Assembly: GCA_934045075.1 (NCBI GenBank)
Contig: OW203726.1
Location: forward strand, 1,411,535 to 1,475,534
Origin: Yponomeuta sedellus
Lineage: Eukaryota; Arthropoda; Insecta; Lepidoptera; Yponomeutidae
DNA: 64,000 bases
Direction: 5' to 3'
A program made the position numbers and the translations under genes. Under the pieces are notes generated by a model that saw only the letters and a program-made list of their open reading frames with translations, ran no database searches and was not told where the DNA came from. Shown here in pieces: positions 41,937 through 54,413 of this stretch (its first letter is position 1; every line of letters starts with the position of its first letter).

Positions 41937-42502
41937 TATACTATTTTTATTTTTGATGCACTAACCCCTCGTCGTCAGGCTATCCTAGTCCACTGCTGGA
42001 CATAGCCCACCCCTAAAGAGCGCCACGTTGTGCCATCATAGGGGGTAATGCCCATAATCCCCACGCTGAGCATGCGGGTTGGGGATCGCAGTTCGGTGGA
42101 ATTGTACTGCAAGGAGCATGCACTAACCCCTGCTAAGGACAATTTTAAAGGCCTATTTAGAGGCTAAAAATTCCACCCATGCCGGCACTCGAACCCCCGA
42201 CCTCTGGCTATCCGTGCCAGCGCACTTTCCAACTGAGCTAATGGGCGACTCACCGGCATCAGTGAAATTTCGAACCTCTTCACACAATTCTCTGTATTAC
42301 GTACAGGCAGCGACATCTGGCTTAAGTAAATTGCATCACTTACAGCCCCGACTACCTTCTTTGCAGTTAGGTTTTTACATCGGAATGATATCACTGTACC
42401 CATGATTATACTATTTTTATTAAGAGCGCTGGCACGGATAGCCAGAGGTCGCGGGTTCGAGTCCCGGCATGGGTAGATTCTTTAGCCTCTAAATAGGTTT
42501 TT
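41937..42502 (-). mobile_element. Family A SINE, body partly duplicated and inverted, with E2 nested in its tail
   Basis: Target duplication AAAATTACGTCATAAT (41921-41936, 42503-42518). On the minus strand it has the fixed start and an inverted half body (42420-42502), then the full direct element with the long 5' region, and the tail. The tail is broken at 41969-42117 by E2. Confidence 0.75.
41969..42117 (-). mobile_element. Element E2 nested in SINE A, with target duplication
   Basis: Perfect 13-bp duplication ATGCACTAACCCC (41956-41968, 42118-42130) taken from the SINE tail. It ends on the minus strand in GGCTATGTCCAGCAGTGGAC and GACGACGA. This proves E2 is a retroposed unit. It is 5'-truncated relative to 26228. 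Confidence 0.8.
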
Positions 42503-42603
42503 AAAATTACGTCATAATATACCTAAAGGTTTTTTTTTATATGGGATAAATAAACGTAAAAAAATGACAGGATCAGAACTCACGCCCTTATCTTCCTAAA
42601 TCA

Positions 42604-42720
42604 TCATCACCAACATCAGGCTATACTAGTCCGCTGCTGGATCTAGCCCTCCCCTAATGAGCGCCACAGCGCCCTGTCTTCAGTTTGCCGCATCCAGCAT
42701 CTGCCTGCAGTTTTTCGCAT
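42604..42720 (-). repeat. LINE E 3' end
   Basis: Complement of CTGCGAAAAACTG...GGGGAGGGCTAGATCCAGCA (CATCATCACCAACATCAGGC at the tail side). Confidence 0.6.
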
Positions 42721-42724
42721 ACTC

Positions 42725-43925
42725 CTATACATATCTTTATACTAACCAAGTAAATATGTACATACAATACAGCAGTTGAGTAGTTTTCTAGGCTTATCTA
42801 GCGCACTAGACATAATATAAATAATTTGCTTAGGAGCATACATGTTATTAAAATGTGATTACGACGTTCTGTTAGGCAGCGCAGGCCTCCTGGGGTTCAA
42901 AATCAAATCACCAAGTACACTATTGCAGTTTATTGATGGCACCGATACCTACCCGTTAATAATAATTTAGAAGCAGAGTTACTAAAGTGCACTTCATCTT
43001 GATACTCGTACTAAGTGTAATATGCATGACTGCTCTTGACTGCTGTGACTGCTGCGCGATGTGCGCGGAAAAAACCTTTATTTGCTCTTTAGTGCTGACA
43101 GTGACAAAAAGTAGATGAGGCGGGGAACCGGACATAACAGTTCGTTGAATCTTTGAGCTGACTTACTTGAATGGAAAAAACGTAGGTACAGTCTGTTAGC
43201 TTGTATATTATAAATAATGTAATAAACAAATACTAGAGTAGGCTTCGGTTTTCGCCGAAAGCACACGAGTGTAATACTACTAATACTTTCTGCTCTGTAT
43301 AAAACATTTCTTCACTATTTTGATAAGTTATGTGAAATAAAAGTGTCGTATTAGTTCCGATATTTCTATAACACGAATATATCCGATTCTATCCGAGAGT
43401 AGCCGAGGTAGGTACATTCTAAAAGCTAACAGACTGGTGAATATCGCGACTTGAATGTTGATTTAAAAGTATAAAGGTAAGCTCTTTTATCTAACCAATA
43501 TTTGTAAATTTCAATGCAAACACACAGAAGAAAGCAACACAAAGAGAGCATATTTAAAAATAAAGTGGATGCGATGAACCGATGAACCGAATTTATCCAA
43601 TCATGCGACATCGATTTTTCTGTTTTTATATAGGGTTCCGTAACTCAAAAAGCAAAACGGAACCGTTTTAAAATCACTTTGTAGTTCGTCCGTATGTATA
43701 TTAATAGTCCTTTATCTTGGAAAAGCATGGATAAAACTGCATACAATCCTTTGCAGTTGTGAAAGAATCAAACTTATAAATAAACGCAAAAAAAGTTACG
43801 GCGGTTTATGCCGCATAAAAAAACGCGTACCTTATAGCGTAACTTCCGTTGAACTAAAACTATAAAATTTGGCAAGTTATATCGTTTCCAGATAGAAGAA
43901 GAAAACTAAAACTGAAACTGAAATT
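42725..43925. other. Mostly unassigned
   Basis: 43633-43720 (GGGTTCCGTAACTCAAAAAG, ACGGAACCG, GTCCGTATGTAT) resembles the end of a common insect transposon; 37150-37205 has a weak relative. Otherwise no feature seen. Confidence 0.3.
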
Positions 43926-43941
43926 TGACATAAATCATAAA

Positions 43942-44042
43942 TGAGTCATCCGGGACCACGGCACCTGAAAAAGTGCCGAAACGTTGGAAAATTGTAAAAA
44001 TGTAATAAACGAGCATAAATCCGTATAAAAACCGTTTTAATT
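43942..44042 (+). mobile_element. 101-bp P1 end with its own target duplication
   Basis: Flanked by ATAAATCATAAA (43930-43941, 44043-44054). It contains only the P1 terminal unit: CCGGGACCACGGCAC, GTGCCGAAACGTTGG, AATAAACGAGC, ending CCGTTTTAATT. A 5'-truncated insertion of this kind means P1 moves by target-primed reverse transcription. Confidence 0.75.
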
Positions 44043-44579
44043 ATAAATCATAAAGTTAGTGAAAAACTCTGAAAAAACTATGAGAGTCGATTCCTAATCT
44101 ATTTGTGATATAATTACCTAACAAAGTTGTACAGAACCCTCGGTACGCAAATCCAACTTTCACTTGGCTGGTGTTTTTCTTCCAAGGCTGCTAATACTTG
44201 TCCAATCCAGAAAATACAGGTGATAGCTCGCAAAATAAGACGCCATTTAGCGAGCATTCTAGCAAAACAACATTTTGTTGCCATGACTGTTGCAACAGTA
44301 AATTTGCTTCGAGCTTTTTCCTAGCCGAGCTGGTTACTATTCCGACGTCTAACATCTTTAGATATAGTGAAATAAACACAAGAAATAAAAAAACTTCTTT
44401 CCTAAATATCGATAACTTTTTCACTGAGGTAGTGGGAAACTCCCATCCCTATCGCCCTAAAATAAACAACAAACTTGTTACTATGATTAAATTGATTATA
44501 ATCATGATTTATTAGCTTTGAATGACTATTCTCAAATTATATTAAAATATTATGAGTATGACAAGACCACACGGTAACA

Positions 44580-44790
44580 CCAAAACATCGCCACGAATAT
44601 TTTCAAGATAATTCTAGCGTACGATCCAGTAGTGAAGTTTGACTCTATCCTTGGAACCAAACATCGCTACGAACATTTTCACTATTCTACCGTACGATCT
44701 AGTATCGATGTTTGGCTCTCTCCTTGGAACCAAACATCGCCACAAACATTTTTGCAATTCTACCGTACGATCTAGTAACGATGTACGTAC
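44580..44790. repeat. Three-unit tandem repeat, 72-77 bp period
   Basis: Units begin at about 44580, 44657 and 44729, each with AAACATCGCCACRAAYATTT, a TTCTACCGTACGATC block and TTTG(A/G)CTCT.TCCTTGGAA. Divergence between units is about 10-15 per cent. The third unit runs into a SINE A fragment. Confidence 0.7.
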
Positions 44791-44940
44791 TACAGAGAAT
44801 ATTGTAAAGAGGTTCGAAATTTCACTGATGCCGGTGAGTCACCTATTAACTAAAGAGCGCTGGCACGGATAGCCAGAGGTCGCGGGTTCGAATCCACTTG
44901 GGTGGAATTTTTAGCCTGTGGATAGGTGTTTAAAATAAAT
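44790..44940. repeat. Family A SINE fragment
   Basis: Direct body from TACAGAGAATATTGTAAAG to GGATAGGTGTTTAAAA with a deletion in the D-arm (CCTATTAACTAAAGAGCGC). No tail and no target duplication recognised. Confidence 0.5.
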
Positions 44941-45017
44941 AAAATATTTTTTAGAAGTTGATTTCAAACTAGGGCCTTAAAACTACTCCTTAAATTCACT
45001 GAATAAGCGTAGGCGCT

Positions 45018-45049
45018 GAATCCGTAAATCCCAGGGGATTTACGGATTC
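45018..45049. repeat. Perfect 15-bp-arm hairpin
   Basis: GAATCCGTAAATCCC, a two-base loop AG, then the exact complement. It is followed by TTTTCAGTGTTTTTTTT. Confidence 0.75.
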
Positions 45050-45299
45050 TTTTCAGTGTTTTTTTTATTAATCAAAATTATGCTCTGGGCGCATTCGGCG
45101 CGATTTATATCACTGTTTCTGAGTTTTAACGTTTGGAAGATAGCACACAACGCTTTTGCAACTTTTACCGTTAAGTGTGTGTGTAGCGTGTTTAGACAAG
45201 TAGATATTTTTTTTTCCTTCGTGATATTACCTAACACTAGTGGTTTGTTTGTACTAGTTTTAAGTTACACGTATGCAAACATATTTTATTACTTGTTTA

Positions 45300-46242
45300 A
45301 AATATGGTAATTTTATTGTATTTTTTTGGCATATGGTAGTTCTAAGTCTGAACTTAAATAAAACCACAGAATATTACATAAAAATATATTAATTCAATCA
45401 TGCTCACATAATAAAATTCAATAACAATTCAATATAAATAGTTCCAAGCTACATAATTCGTAGTAAATACCCTTCAATCAATCACACGGGACAAAAGAAA
45501 ATTAAACTTTTGAGAAGAACGATCCAATACAATAGCTTCATTGTTATCAGAAACACATTGTTTGCTCCTTAAAAACAAAATATTCATTTCACTGCCTCTT
45601 CCAAGAATACCAGGAATACATAAAGTGAACCCTGTCAAACCTGCTAATCAGAAGCCAAATATAAAAAATATAAAAAATTGTAACTGCCTCCGCAAAATTG
45701 TTTTGCCATATTAATAATAGCCTACGACCTATACTCAGACCTATCAAATATACACAACAAAAATCGGTGAAGCCGCTTCGGAGAAGTTCTATAACAAACA
45801 CTGACACGAGATTTTTATAAATTACATATAAACAGTTTCCTATTGTTCATAATTAAGCATTCATCAACAGTGGATCCATACATACTCCACACTAAAACGT
45901 TTCTAAAACTACGTTGAACCACAAATCACTGAAATCAAGTCACAAACATTCGCTTTGAAAATACCCTATCTGTCCACAAAACAGGACTTTATACAATAGT
46001 CTACCACAGGTCAAAACTTTACAAAAACAGTTGCACTGCACAAAATAAAATAATAAACGAAAATGAAGGTATGGTCCTGAAAACTAATCAATCCCAGTTT
46101 AGCCCGAAGTACTGTTTTATCTGCTCAACTGCCAAATACCTTTACATTACTTATTTTCAGCACACAAAATATCCGCGGCACTGCCCATAGAATCCACTGA
46201 CTACCCTTCCAAAATAGCTAGAAAGTTTAAATCATCCTGATA
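45300..46242 (-). other. Probable 3' untranslated region of the host gene
   Basis: Downstream of the stop codon at 46243. Free of the repeats that fill the rest of the window, which suggests selection or recent transcription. The nearest clear AATAAA on the minus strand that I can place is at about 45312-45317. The poly(A) site is inferred only from that. Confidence 0.35.
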
Positions 46243-47020
46243 TCATTTCTTTCCAAGTAGATCATTCAACAAATCCTGGTTGCTCATACTGGCATCTCCG
46301 TAGAGACTAGTTCTGTCAGACTTCGACGATCTTCTACTAGACATAGACCTCTTCCTGCCTGCTGGAATAGTCTCTACCACTTGCTCCGTAAGCATTTTGA
46401 AGTTATTGTCGAGTTCGTCGAAAGCCCCTTGAGGCAGCGCTCCTTTGGTCATGACGTATTCGTTGATTTTGTCGACGGCCTGCAATTGCTGTACCAATTT
46501 CTCGCTCTCGTGTCTCGAGTTGCTGAATTCCTTTACATGTCTATCTATAACTTTGGTGCTCTTCTCAATGTCTTGCATTATGTCTTTGCAGTACTTTTCT
46601 ATCGGTTTCCCAGACAGCTTTTTCTCTACCACGCTGTTTTCTTTGTTGACAAGGGCAACTGTAGTGTCAGTGAACTCTCCAATGGGTGAGGCGACGTCAT
46701 CAAAGAAGGATGTTCTCCTACCTCTCGACTTAGGTCGCTCGATGTCTTCATATTCGTATTGCTCTTCAATGGATTCTTCTGTAGATTTCTTCTTAAGGAC
46801 ACCTTTCTTTGTACCTGGTTCTTCATTGTTCTTGATTTTGTTAAGTAGTTCAGACTTCATAGATTCGATTTTTTTCTGCACCTCTTCTGGAGGTGTGTTT
46901 TGGAAGTCTACGTCTTCATCCAGTAGCGACATATCGGCCATACCTTCTTGTATTATCTTAGCAGCATCACTCATGTCGTCGGAGCCTTTCGAGTTTTTTC
47001 TTGTCTGGTTCGGCGTGGAT
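46243..47020 (-). CDS. Unidentified host gene, coding exon 3 (last): charged protein with helical middle and basic Ser/Arg tail
   Basis: The 778-nt exon begins after the acceptor ...CATTCATTCATCAG at 47021 and ends in TGA (46243-46245). It finishes the codon split at the end of exon 2 (CG|A, Arg), reads STPNQTRKNSKGSDD, and then continues open for 243 more codons starting MSDAAKIIQEGMADM. What can be seen: an acidic stretch (DEDVDFQNTPPEEVQKKIES), a Lys-rich patch (KKGVLKKKSTEES), and a long predicted helix (about residues 234-316 of the joined product, IEKYCKDIMQDIEK to LTEQVVET). After these come a basic Ser-rich tail (GRKRSMSSRRSSKSDR) and the C-terminus SNQDLLNDLLGKK. No enzyme motif, signal peptide or membrane segment. 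Family not recognised. A cytoskeletal or scaffold role would be a guess. The 197-codon frame on the other strand is a shadow. Confidence 0.85.
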
Positions 47021-47486
47021 CTGATGAATGAATGGTAAAATTTAGTAAATAAGGCTTGTTTTCCTTATTTATTCTACTGTTAAAAAAACATTTTTAGGGA
47101 CCTCAATATAATATTTTCAATTAAATATTATAAGCATTTTGTTAGTTGTATTTCTACTGTTTTATAAGTATTTTGTAATTTTAGGTTTTTTACTCCGGGG
47201 TACAAGCGTGACTTTTGTACTATGTCTGTGCGGTTTTAACCTGAAACGTTCTTCACTTTGGTAGTAGGGGGGCACTCGGTAAAACCGCATCCAACGAAAA
47301 CACGTCGCTTTGGCGAGGACTGTAACTCTTTAACAGCGTTTCTTTTCCAATTCATTTTTATATCGTCGATTAGAAATAACTAGCCATTACTCAGATCTTT
47401 TTCTCTTATGCCGCTAGATATTTCCAGTGCCGCGTAACACATTGCGCAGTTTAAGCTAACAAATTAACGCTTACATATAGACTGCC

Positions 47487-47679
47487 GTCGAAGACCTGAT
47501 TACCGAACCGAACAGCATCCCTAAATCCCACCGACTCCTCTGGCTCGGTCACTTAGGAAGGATGGGAGAGGATCGTGCGGTGAAAAAGGCATACCTGGGG
47601 CGTCTAAGTGGCCAAAGACCGGTTGGTCGCCCCAGATATCGCTGGAAGGACGAAGTGGCCAAGGACCTGCGTGAGCTGT
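47487..47679 (+). pseudogene. LINE ORF C-terminal relic in intron 2
   Basis: The plus frame reads VEDLITEPNSIPKSHRLLWL, GHLGRMGEDRAVKKAYLGRL, SGQRPVGRPRYRWKDEVAKD and LREL. LWLGH..RM..DR..KK...G...G.R..GRPR.RW.D.V..DL is the tail of Lepidoptera-type endonuclease/reverse transcriptases. It is cut off at 47680 by a headless family B SINE (47680-47760, TTCCCACGACACAGGGTATC). Antisense to the host gene. Confidence 0.7.
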
Positions 47680-48101
47680 CTGGTTCCCACGACACAGGGT
47701 ATCCTAATGTGGGGCCAGAAGCAATGTATGTGCTTGTATGTAAATGTTATGTTATGAGGTCCAGGCGGGTGACTGGCAAGAGACCGCGCAGCACAGAAAC
47801 AAGTGGGAACATTGAAATTGAATTTAAAAATGGTTTAATTAACACAAAAAAAATACAAAAACAACTTAAAATGGACTAAATTTATTACTCTGTAAATTTA
47901 GTGAATAGATACGCTATGCGATAATAAGGATATGCTCAGCTAAATGCTGCGTGTGCAAACATCAGCGCAACGCTGATTTTAAGCACATCCCGAGTATTTG
48001 CGAGCAAAGAAGCAAAATGGTCATTTAAACACAAAAAAAAAACAAAATAACACAAACAAAATAAGATTAGTCAATCAAACCGCCCCGAGACATATCTGAC
48101 C

Positions 48102-48231
48102 GAAAGGTTCCCATAACGCCGGCAGCATTACCGTACTGCATTGCTAGGGATATTCTCTGCATCAAATGTGCTCCGGAGCGGTAGTCCAAGCCACGGTGCC
48201 TCAGACGACGACCTACCTCTTTAATAAAGAC
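48102..48231 (-). pseudogene. Retroelement-like protein fragment in intron 2
   Basis: A minus-strand frame of about 43 residues without stops reads VFIKEVGRRLRHRGLDYRSG, AHLMQRISLAMQYGNAAGVM and GTF. The GRR....G..RS...L.QR.S.A.Q.GNAA.V.GTF pattern is one I associate with the end of polymerase proteins of mobile elements in animals, but I cannot name the clade. Flanks show no splice sites that would make it a host exon. Confidence 0.45.
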
Positions 48232-48453
48232 TGCCCTGAAAACCCCAGACCCCAGTAGTTTCTAAAGTCAGGGGCACGAGAAAATAGCTGCTCTTCGACT
48301 GACTGTATTTTCTAGCAATTGACACGTTGGTAGCTAGACATGCAACTTCTTGTGCCGGAAGCCAAGACTTTGGGTCACTGAGCCAGCGGATTAAGTACAG
48401 TACAGATTGTCTGTCACTTTTTTTGTTACCTACTCAATTTTTTTAAAGTTTAC

Positions 48454-48596
48454 CGTGTGTTGGTGCTGTTAGAGTTGGTGCGGCTGCGGTAGTATCGACC
48501 GCGGACTTCAGCCGAAGACGAAGTTTCTTCGTCGACCGACAGCGAGCTGGTCACGTTGCGGGAGTTCTCGCACATTCGCATCAGCACCTGATCACC
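48454..48596 (-). CDS. Unidentified host gene, coding exon 2
   Basis: 143 nt between the acceptor TTTTCTTTTCCTCGCAG and the donor CACG|GTAAAC. Enters in phase 0 from exon 1 and leaves after two bases of an Arg codon. Translation: GDQVLMRMCENSRNVTSSLS, VDEETSSSAEVRGRYYRSRT, NSNSTNT. Ser/Thr/Asn-rich and probably unstructured. Joined to exons 1 and 3 it gives 1,080 nt with a single open frame, which is the main evidence that all three belong together. Codon choice is GC-richer at third positions than the flanking intron. Confidence 0.85.
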
Positions 48597-48664
48597 CTGC
48601 GAGGAAAAGAAAACGATTCGTGACATTTTAGACGTTTAATTGATTGAAGATTCATGAAATTAAA

Positions 48665-48790
48665 TTAATGAAATGAAATTAAAAAGTTTTATTCAAAGTA
48701 GCGCAGAAACTGCGGCTTTATGAACGTTCCATTTCAAAATCTAGATCATTTTGGAGAAAAAATGGACAACTCTAAACTTAGTTTTTTCTT
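48665..48790 (-). repeat. LINE K, 3' portion separated from its coding end
   Basis: TGAAATGAAATTAAAAAGTT, TTCAAAGTAGCGCAGAAACT, GGAGAAAAAATGGACAACTC. By comparison with the intact order at 21215-21480, the next bases should be TTAACAGAGTTTACATAATT. That sequence is found at 51580 instead. The 2.7 kb between is an insertion. Confidence 0.65.
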
Positions 48791-48929
48791 TTTAGTTTAG
48801 AGTTAACTCTTAAGTGGGCAAGGGGAAAATAGTTTTCTAGAAAATGTATCTATTTAGGGTTAGTATAATTATGTTCTTAATTAAGCATGTTTTATTCAAT
48901 GTATCTGAAATATTTTGATTTATTTGTAC

Positions 48930-51495
<2,566 letters not shown>

Positions 51496-51514
51496 GTTCC
51501 CACGTTAAATTGAA

Positions 51515-51867
51515 CTTTATCACCTTTAAAATAGAGTCCAAAACCAATAAAAAAATCATACTACCCATGCCTTATTAAGGGTTAACAGAGTTTACATAAT
51601 TATTTTAAAACATAGAACTCATGCATTGTATTGGCTTTTATTCCAGACACCATTGTCATCTAAATAATCCTTTATGTTATAGTAGCCCTTTTGGTACAAA
51701 GTGTACTTAACACATTTTTTGAACCGCGTTTCAGGCAAGCTTAATATATCTTCAGGGATTTTATTATAGAAGCGTATACAATGCCCCATGAAGGATGTAT
51801 TAACATTTGCCAGCCTACGAGTAAATAGTGGGAACAAGTTACGAAGTTGGTTTCTGCCAAACTGCAT
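51515..51867 (-). pseudogene. LINE K: last 83 codons and start of 3' UTR
   Basis: The minus frame 51867-51619 reads MQFGRNQLRNLFPLFTRRLA, FMGHCIRFYNKIPEDILSLP, ETRFKKCVKYTLYQKGYYNI, and KDYLDDNGVW. RFYNKIP.D.......FK...K..L..K.YYN..DYLDD...W is a frequent C-terminus of insect CR1-like polymerases. The 3' UTR continues to 51515, where it meets the inserted LINE M. Related ends: 21420, 35335, 55200. Confidence 0.7.
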
Positions 51868-51894
51868 AACTGTGTGTTGGCAGATGCTCTTGGT

Positions 51895-52230
51895 TTTACA
51901 ATGCTTAGGTGATGGTACTGAGCATCCGGCTCAAAATCCGGTTATATACTGTAGAAGAAGTAACATCAGTTCATCATCTTTAGCCACTTGTAGCAAAATC
52001 ACAAAATCAGTTATTAAAATTAATATAAATACCTTTCCTTTCTCGTTAAAAAATCGTTCATTGAGTAAAATGTTTGTTTTAAATCGTATTCTTTGTTTTA
52101 TTATATTTTTCTTTGTTCTTTCTTTTATTATTTGTCTGTATTATTATAATATCGTGTTACATTGTGTTATGTGTATTGTATCTTTGTGGCTGCAAATAAA
52201 TGTCTCTCTCTCTCTCTCTCTCTCTCTAAA
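51895..52230 (+). repeat. LINE/SINE family N with (TC)n tail
   Basis: TTTTCTTTGTTCTTTCTTTT, TTACATTGTGTTATGTGTAT, GTATCTTTGTGGCTGCAAAT, AAATGTCTCTCTCTC. The reverse copy at 59975-60160 has the same order, with (GA)n at its end. The 151-residue frame here is not a gene. Confidence 0.6.
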
Positions 52231-52490
52231 AGCAATTATCTAAAAGCCACTCTGTTAATTTGTAAATTTTCAAGCCCAGCGTAAGAATAACAAAAAAATC
52301 AATATCAATCAAACGCGTTGCCAATATCAAAAGGGTTCCATTTAATTATGTATTCATGATTCGGACTGGCGTTTCAATTATTTAGTATTTATCAGCGCCG
52401 CTGTACATTCGTACATTCGTCTTGCTGATATGCTGAATATGTAACGGTGCAAGCCTCTTTATACCATTTTTTATATTTCTTTTCTATCTA

Positions 52491-52681
52491 TGACGGCCTC
52501 TGTGGCGCTGCGGTAGTGCATCTGCCTACCAAGCGAGAGGTCCCGGGATCGAACCCCGGCTGGGAAAAAAGAAACACCCGGTCTTGGATGTTTACATGTT
52601 TGTGATGTCACTGTTTCTGGTACCCTAGACACAGGGTATCCTAGTGTGGGGCATGTGCCTGTATGTAAATGTTATGTTATC
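52491..52681 (+). mobile_element. Family B SINE
   Basis: tRNA-like head GCCTCTGTGGCGCTGCGGTA with B-box GGATCGAACCCCGG, A-rich break, CTTGGATGTTTACATG, GGTATCCTAGTGTGGGGC, and GTATGTAAATGTTATGTTAT end. CTAT is present on both sides. Confidence 0.7.
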
Positions 52682-52717
52682 TATCATTTTAAAAATTTAA
52701 AATTATGTCACACATTT

Positions 52718-52970
52718 AAAAAAACCTATTTAGAGGCTAAAAATGATAAAAAAGATGTCGCTGCCTGTACGTAATACAGAGAATAGTCTAAAGAGGTTCG
52801 AAATTTCACTGATGCCGGTGAGTCGCCCATTGGCTCAATTGGTAGAGCGCTGGCACGGATAGCCAGAGGTTGCGGGTTCGAATCCCAACGTGGGTGAAAT
52901 TTTTAGCCTCTAAATAGGTTTTTAAATTTGTCCTTAGCACGGGTTAGTGCATTAAAAATAAAAATAGTAT
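52718..52970 (+). mobile_element. Family A SINE with 17-bp target duplication, body direct
   Basis: AATTATGTCACACATTT at 52701-52717 and 52971-52987. It starts AAAACCTATTTAGAGGCTAA, then GATGTCGCTGCCTGTACGTA, the tRNA-like body GCCCATTGGCTCAATTGGTA, ATTTTTAGCCTCTAAATAGG, the tail CACGGGTTAGTGCATT and AAAAATAAAAATAGTAT. This copy fixes both ends of the family. Confidence 0.85.
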
Positions 52971-53029
52971 AATTATGTCACACATTTTAGAGATTTCCCT
53001 CATTTTCAGCATTACTACTTTACATACTA

Positions 53030-53392
53030 ATGCAGTCCCCACTGCTGGGGCAAGGGTCTCTTCCTGCATCGTAGACCATACTCCACCTTGGGGGCTAAGT
53101 CTGGGTTCGCGGAGGATTGTAAGCTGTGACCTGGTGATCTGGTGACTGGCGTTACTGTCAGAAGTCATCAAAGCCCATAAGGCCTCTGTGATGGATGGCT
53201 TAACGACTGTCATTATAATTATCACAGCCGGCACCAACGGCTTAACGTGCCTTCCGAAGCACGGAAGCGCTCGGAAAAGTGCCTCTAGCGGTAATCACAA
53301 GATGGTCACCCATCCTACACCCGACCGCACCTGTTGTTGCTTAACTCAAGAAATTGATTCCGATCACTCGGTTCGACTAGGCCACGAGCGCT
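53030..53392 (-). mobile_element. Family D element, nearly full length
   Basis: CCCACTGCTGGGGCAAGGGT, GCCCATAAGGCCTCTG, CAGCCGGCACCAACGGCTTA, CCTTCCGAAGCACGGAAGC, GACTAGGCCACGAGCGCTTC, in reverse orientation. The reading frames at 52944-53237 and 53188-53466 lie inside it. Confidence 0.65.
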
Positions 53393-53518
53393 TCGAAAAA
53401 ATATGTCCTTCTTTAATGATGCTTTATTTTTTCTGCAATACGGATGTACGTATGTTTAGTAAATAATTACGGGCAGAGAACCTAAGGTTGTCCTTAACTC
53501 CGACAGTATAGAGCAACA

Positions 53519-53854
53519 ATTCACCTTAACAAGGCACTCAGCTCGGCCTCATCTCAAAACTGCCGACGGTCCGGCGTCCTCATCTCGTCAAAATTACTCT
53601 TCTCATTATTCTCTAACCTAAGGGTAACAACGCATTACATAAACTCACCCCTGTACCCCGCAGGGGTAGGCAGAGTTCAAGGTTCCATTCACCTTAACAA
53701 GGCACTCAGCTCGGCCTCATCTCAAAACTGCCGACGGTCCGGCGTCCTCATCTCGTCAAAATTACTCTTCTCATTATTCTCTAACCTAAGGGTAACAACG
53801 CATTACATAAACTCACCCCTGTACCCCGCAGGGGTAGGCAGAGTTCAAGGTTCC
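53519..53854. repeat. Perfect tandem duplication, 2 x 168 bp
   Basis: 53519-53686 and 53687-53854 appear identical base for base (both ATTCACCTTAACAAGGCACT ... CAGAGTTCAAGGTTCC). The unit ends in a piece of LINE J (CCCCTGTACCCCGCAGGGGT). Confidence 0.85.
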
Positions 53855-53876
53855 CGATACTAACAAATCTTTTTCA

Positions 53877-54068
53877 AATCCTATTTAGAGGCTAAAAATT
53901 TCACCCATGCCGGGATTCGAACCCGCAACCTCTGGCTATCCGTGCCAGCGCTCTTCCAATTGAGCCAATATGCGACTCACCGGCATGAGTGAAATTTCGA
54001 ACCTCTTTACACTATTCTCTGTATTACGTACTTAGCACGGGTTAGTGCATTAAAAATAAAAATAGTAT
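53877..54068 (+). mobile_element. Family A SINE, inverted body and direct tail
   Basis: Target duplication AAATCTTTTTCA (53865-53876, 54069-54080). It begins AATCCTATTTAGAGGC, has the complete body in reverse to TCTCTGTATTACGTA, and switches at about 54031 to the direct tail CTTAGCACGGGTTAGTGCAT. Confidence 0.8.
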
Positions 54069-54092
54069 AAATCTTTTTCAGTTCATCAACAT

Positions 54093-54413
54093 TCATTCAT
54101 TAGTTGCATACACGCACGCCGGATTCGAAGTGTTATTGATGGTCGAAGCAACGTTCACACGACTGATGATTACGATTTCGTAATCAAGTTTGCCGTATAT
54201 TTTTTCCAGGATAGTCTTCTTTGGTCCCTTTGCTCTTCCGTGGAGTCTGGGACTGAAGTCAAGGGCTTTCCATTTATCTCTGTTCATGGCTAGGGATGGT
54301 AGCTCCAGCCAAGATTTTCCCTTCCTTTTCTCAGAGAGAACGCATTTCTTCCACGTCTGGGGCGATCTTCCGGGTCGTCGTGAGCCTCCGGCGGGTTTCC
54401 ATTCAAGAGCCAC
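54093..54413 (-). pseudogene. LINE ORF C-terminal relic
   Basis: The 106-codon minus frame reads MALEWKPAGGSRRPGRSPQT, WKKCVLSEKRKGKSWLELPS, LAMNRDKWKALDFSPRLHGR. W.P.G.RR.GR...TW.........W......A.(D)R.KW is the C-terminus of RTE-like polymerases. The TGCATACACGCACGCCGG downstream marks family J, so this is probably the coding end of that LINE. The frame is open except for loss of the usual RW.D core. Confidence 0.6.

Larger units (their letters stand above)
52441..53027 (+). mobile_element. Family H element carrying two SINE insertions
   Basis: Pieces at 52441-52490, 52682-52717 and 52971-53027 join to the H order seen at 8647-8800 (TAACGGTGCAAGCCTCTTTA, CTATCTATCATTTT, ATTATGTCACACATTT, CATTACTACTTTACA). 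Family B sits at 52491-52681 and family A at 52718-52970. Confidence 0.65.

Noticed and set aside
46381..47038. Frames of 102 and 197 codons opposite exon 3 of the host gene
   Set aside because: Shadows of the coding strand. The minus frame has splice sites and joins to two other exons.
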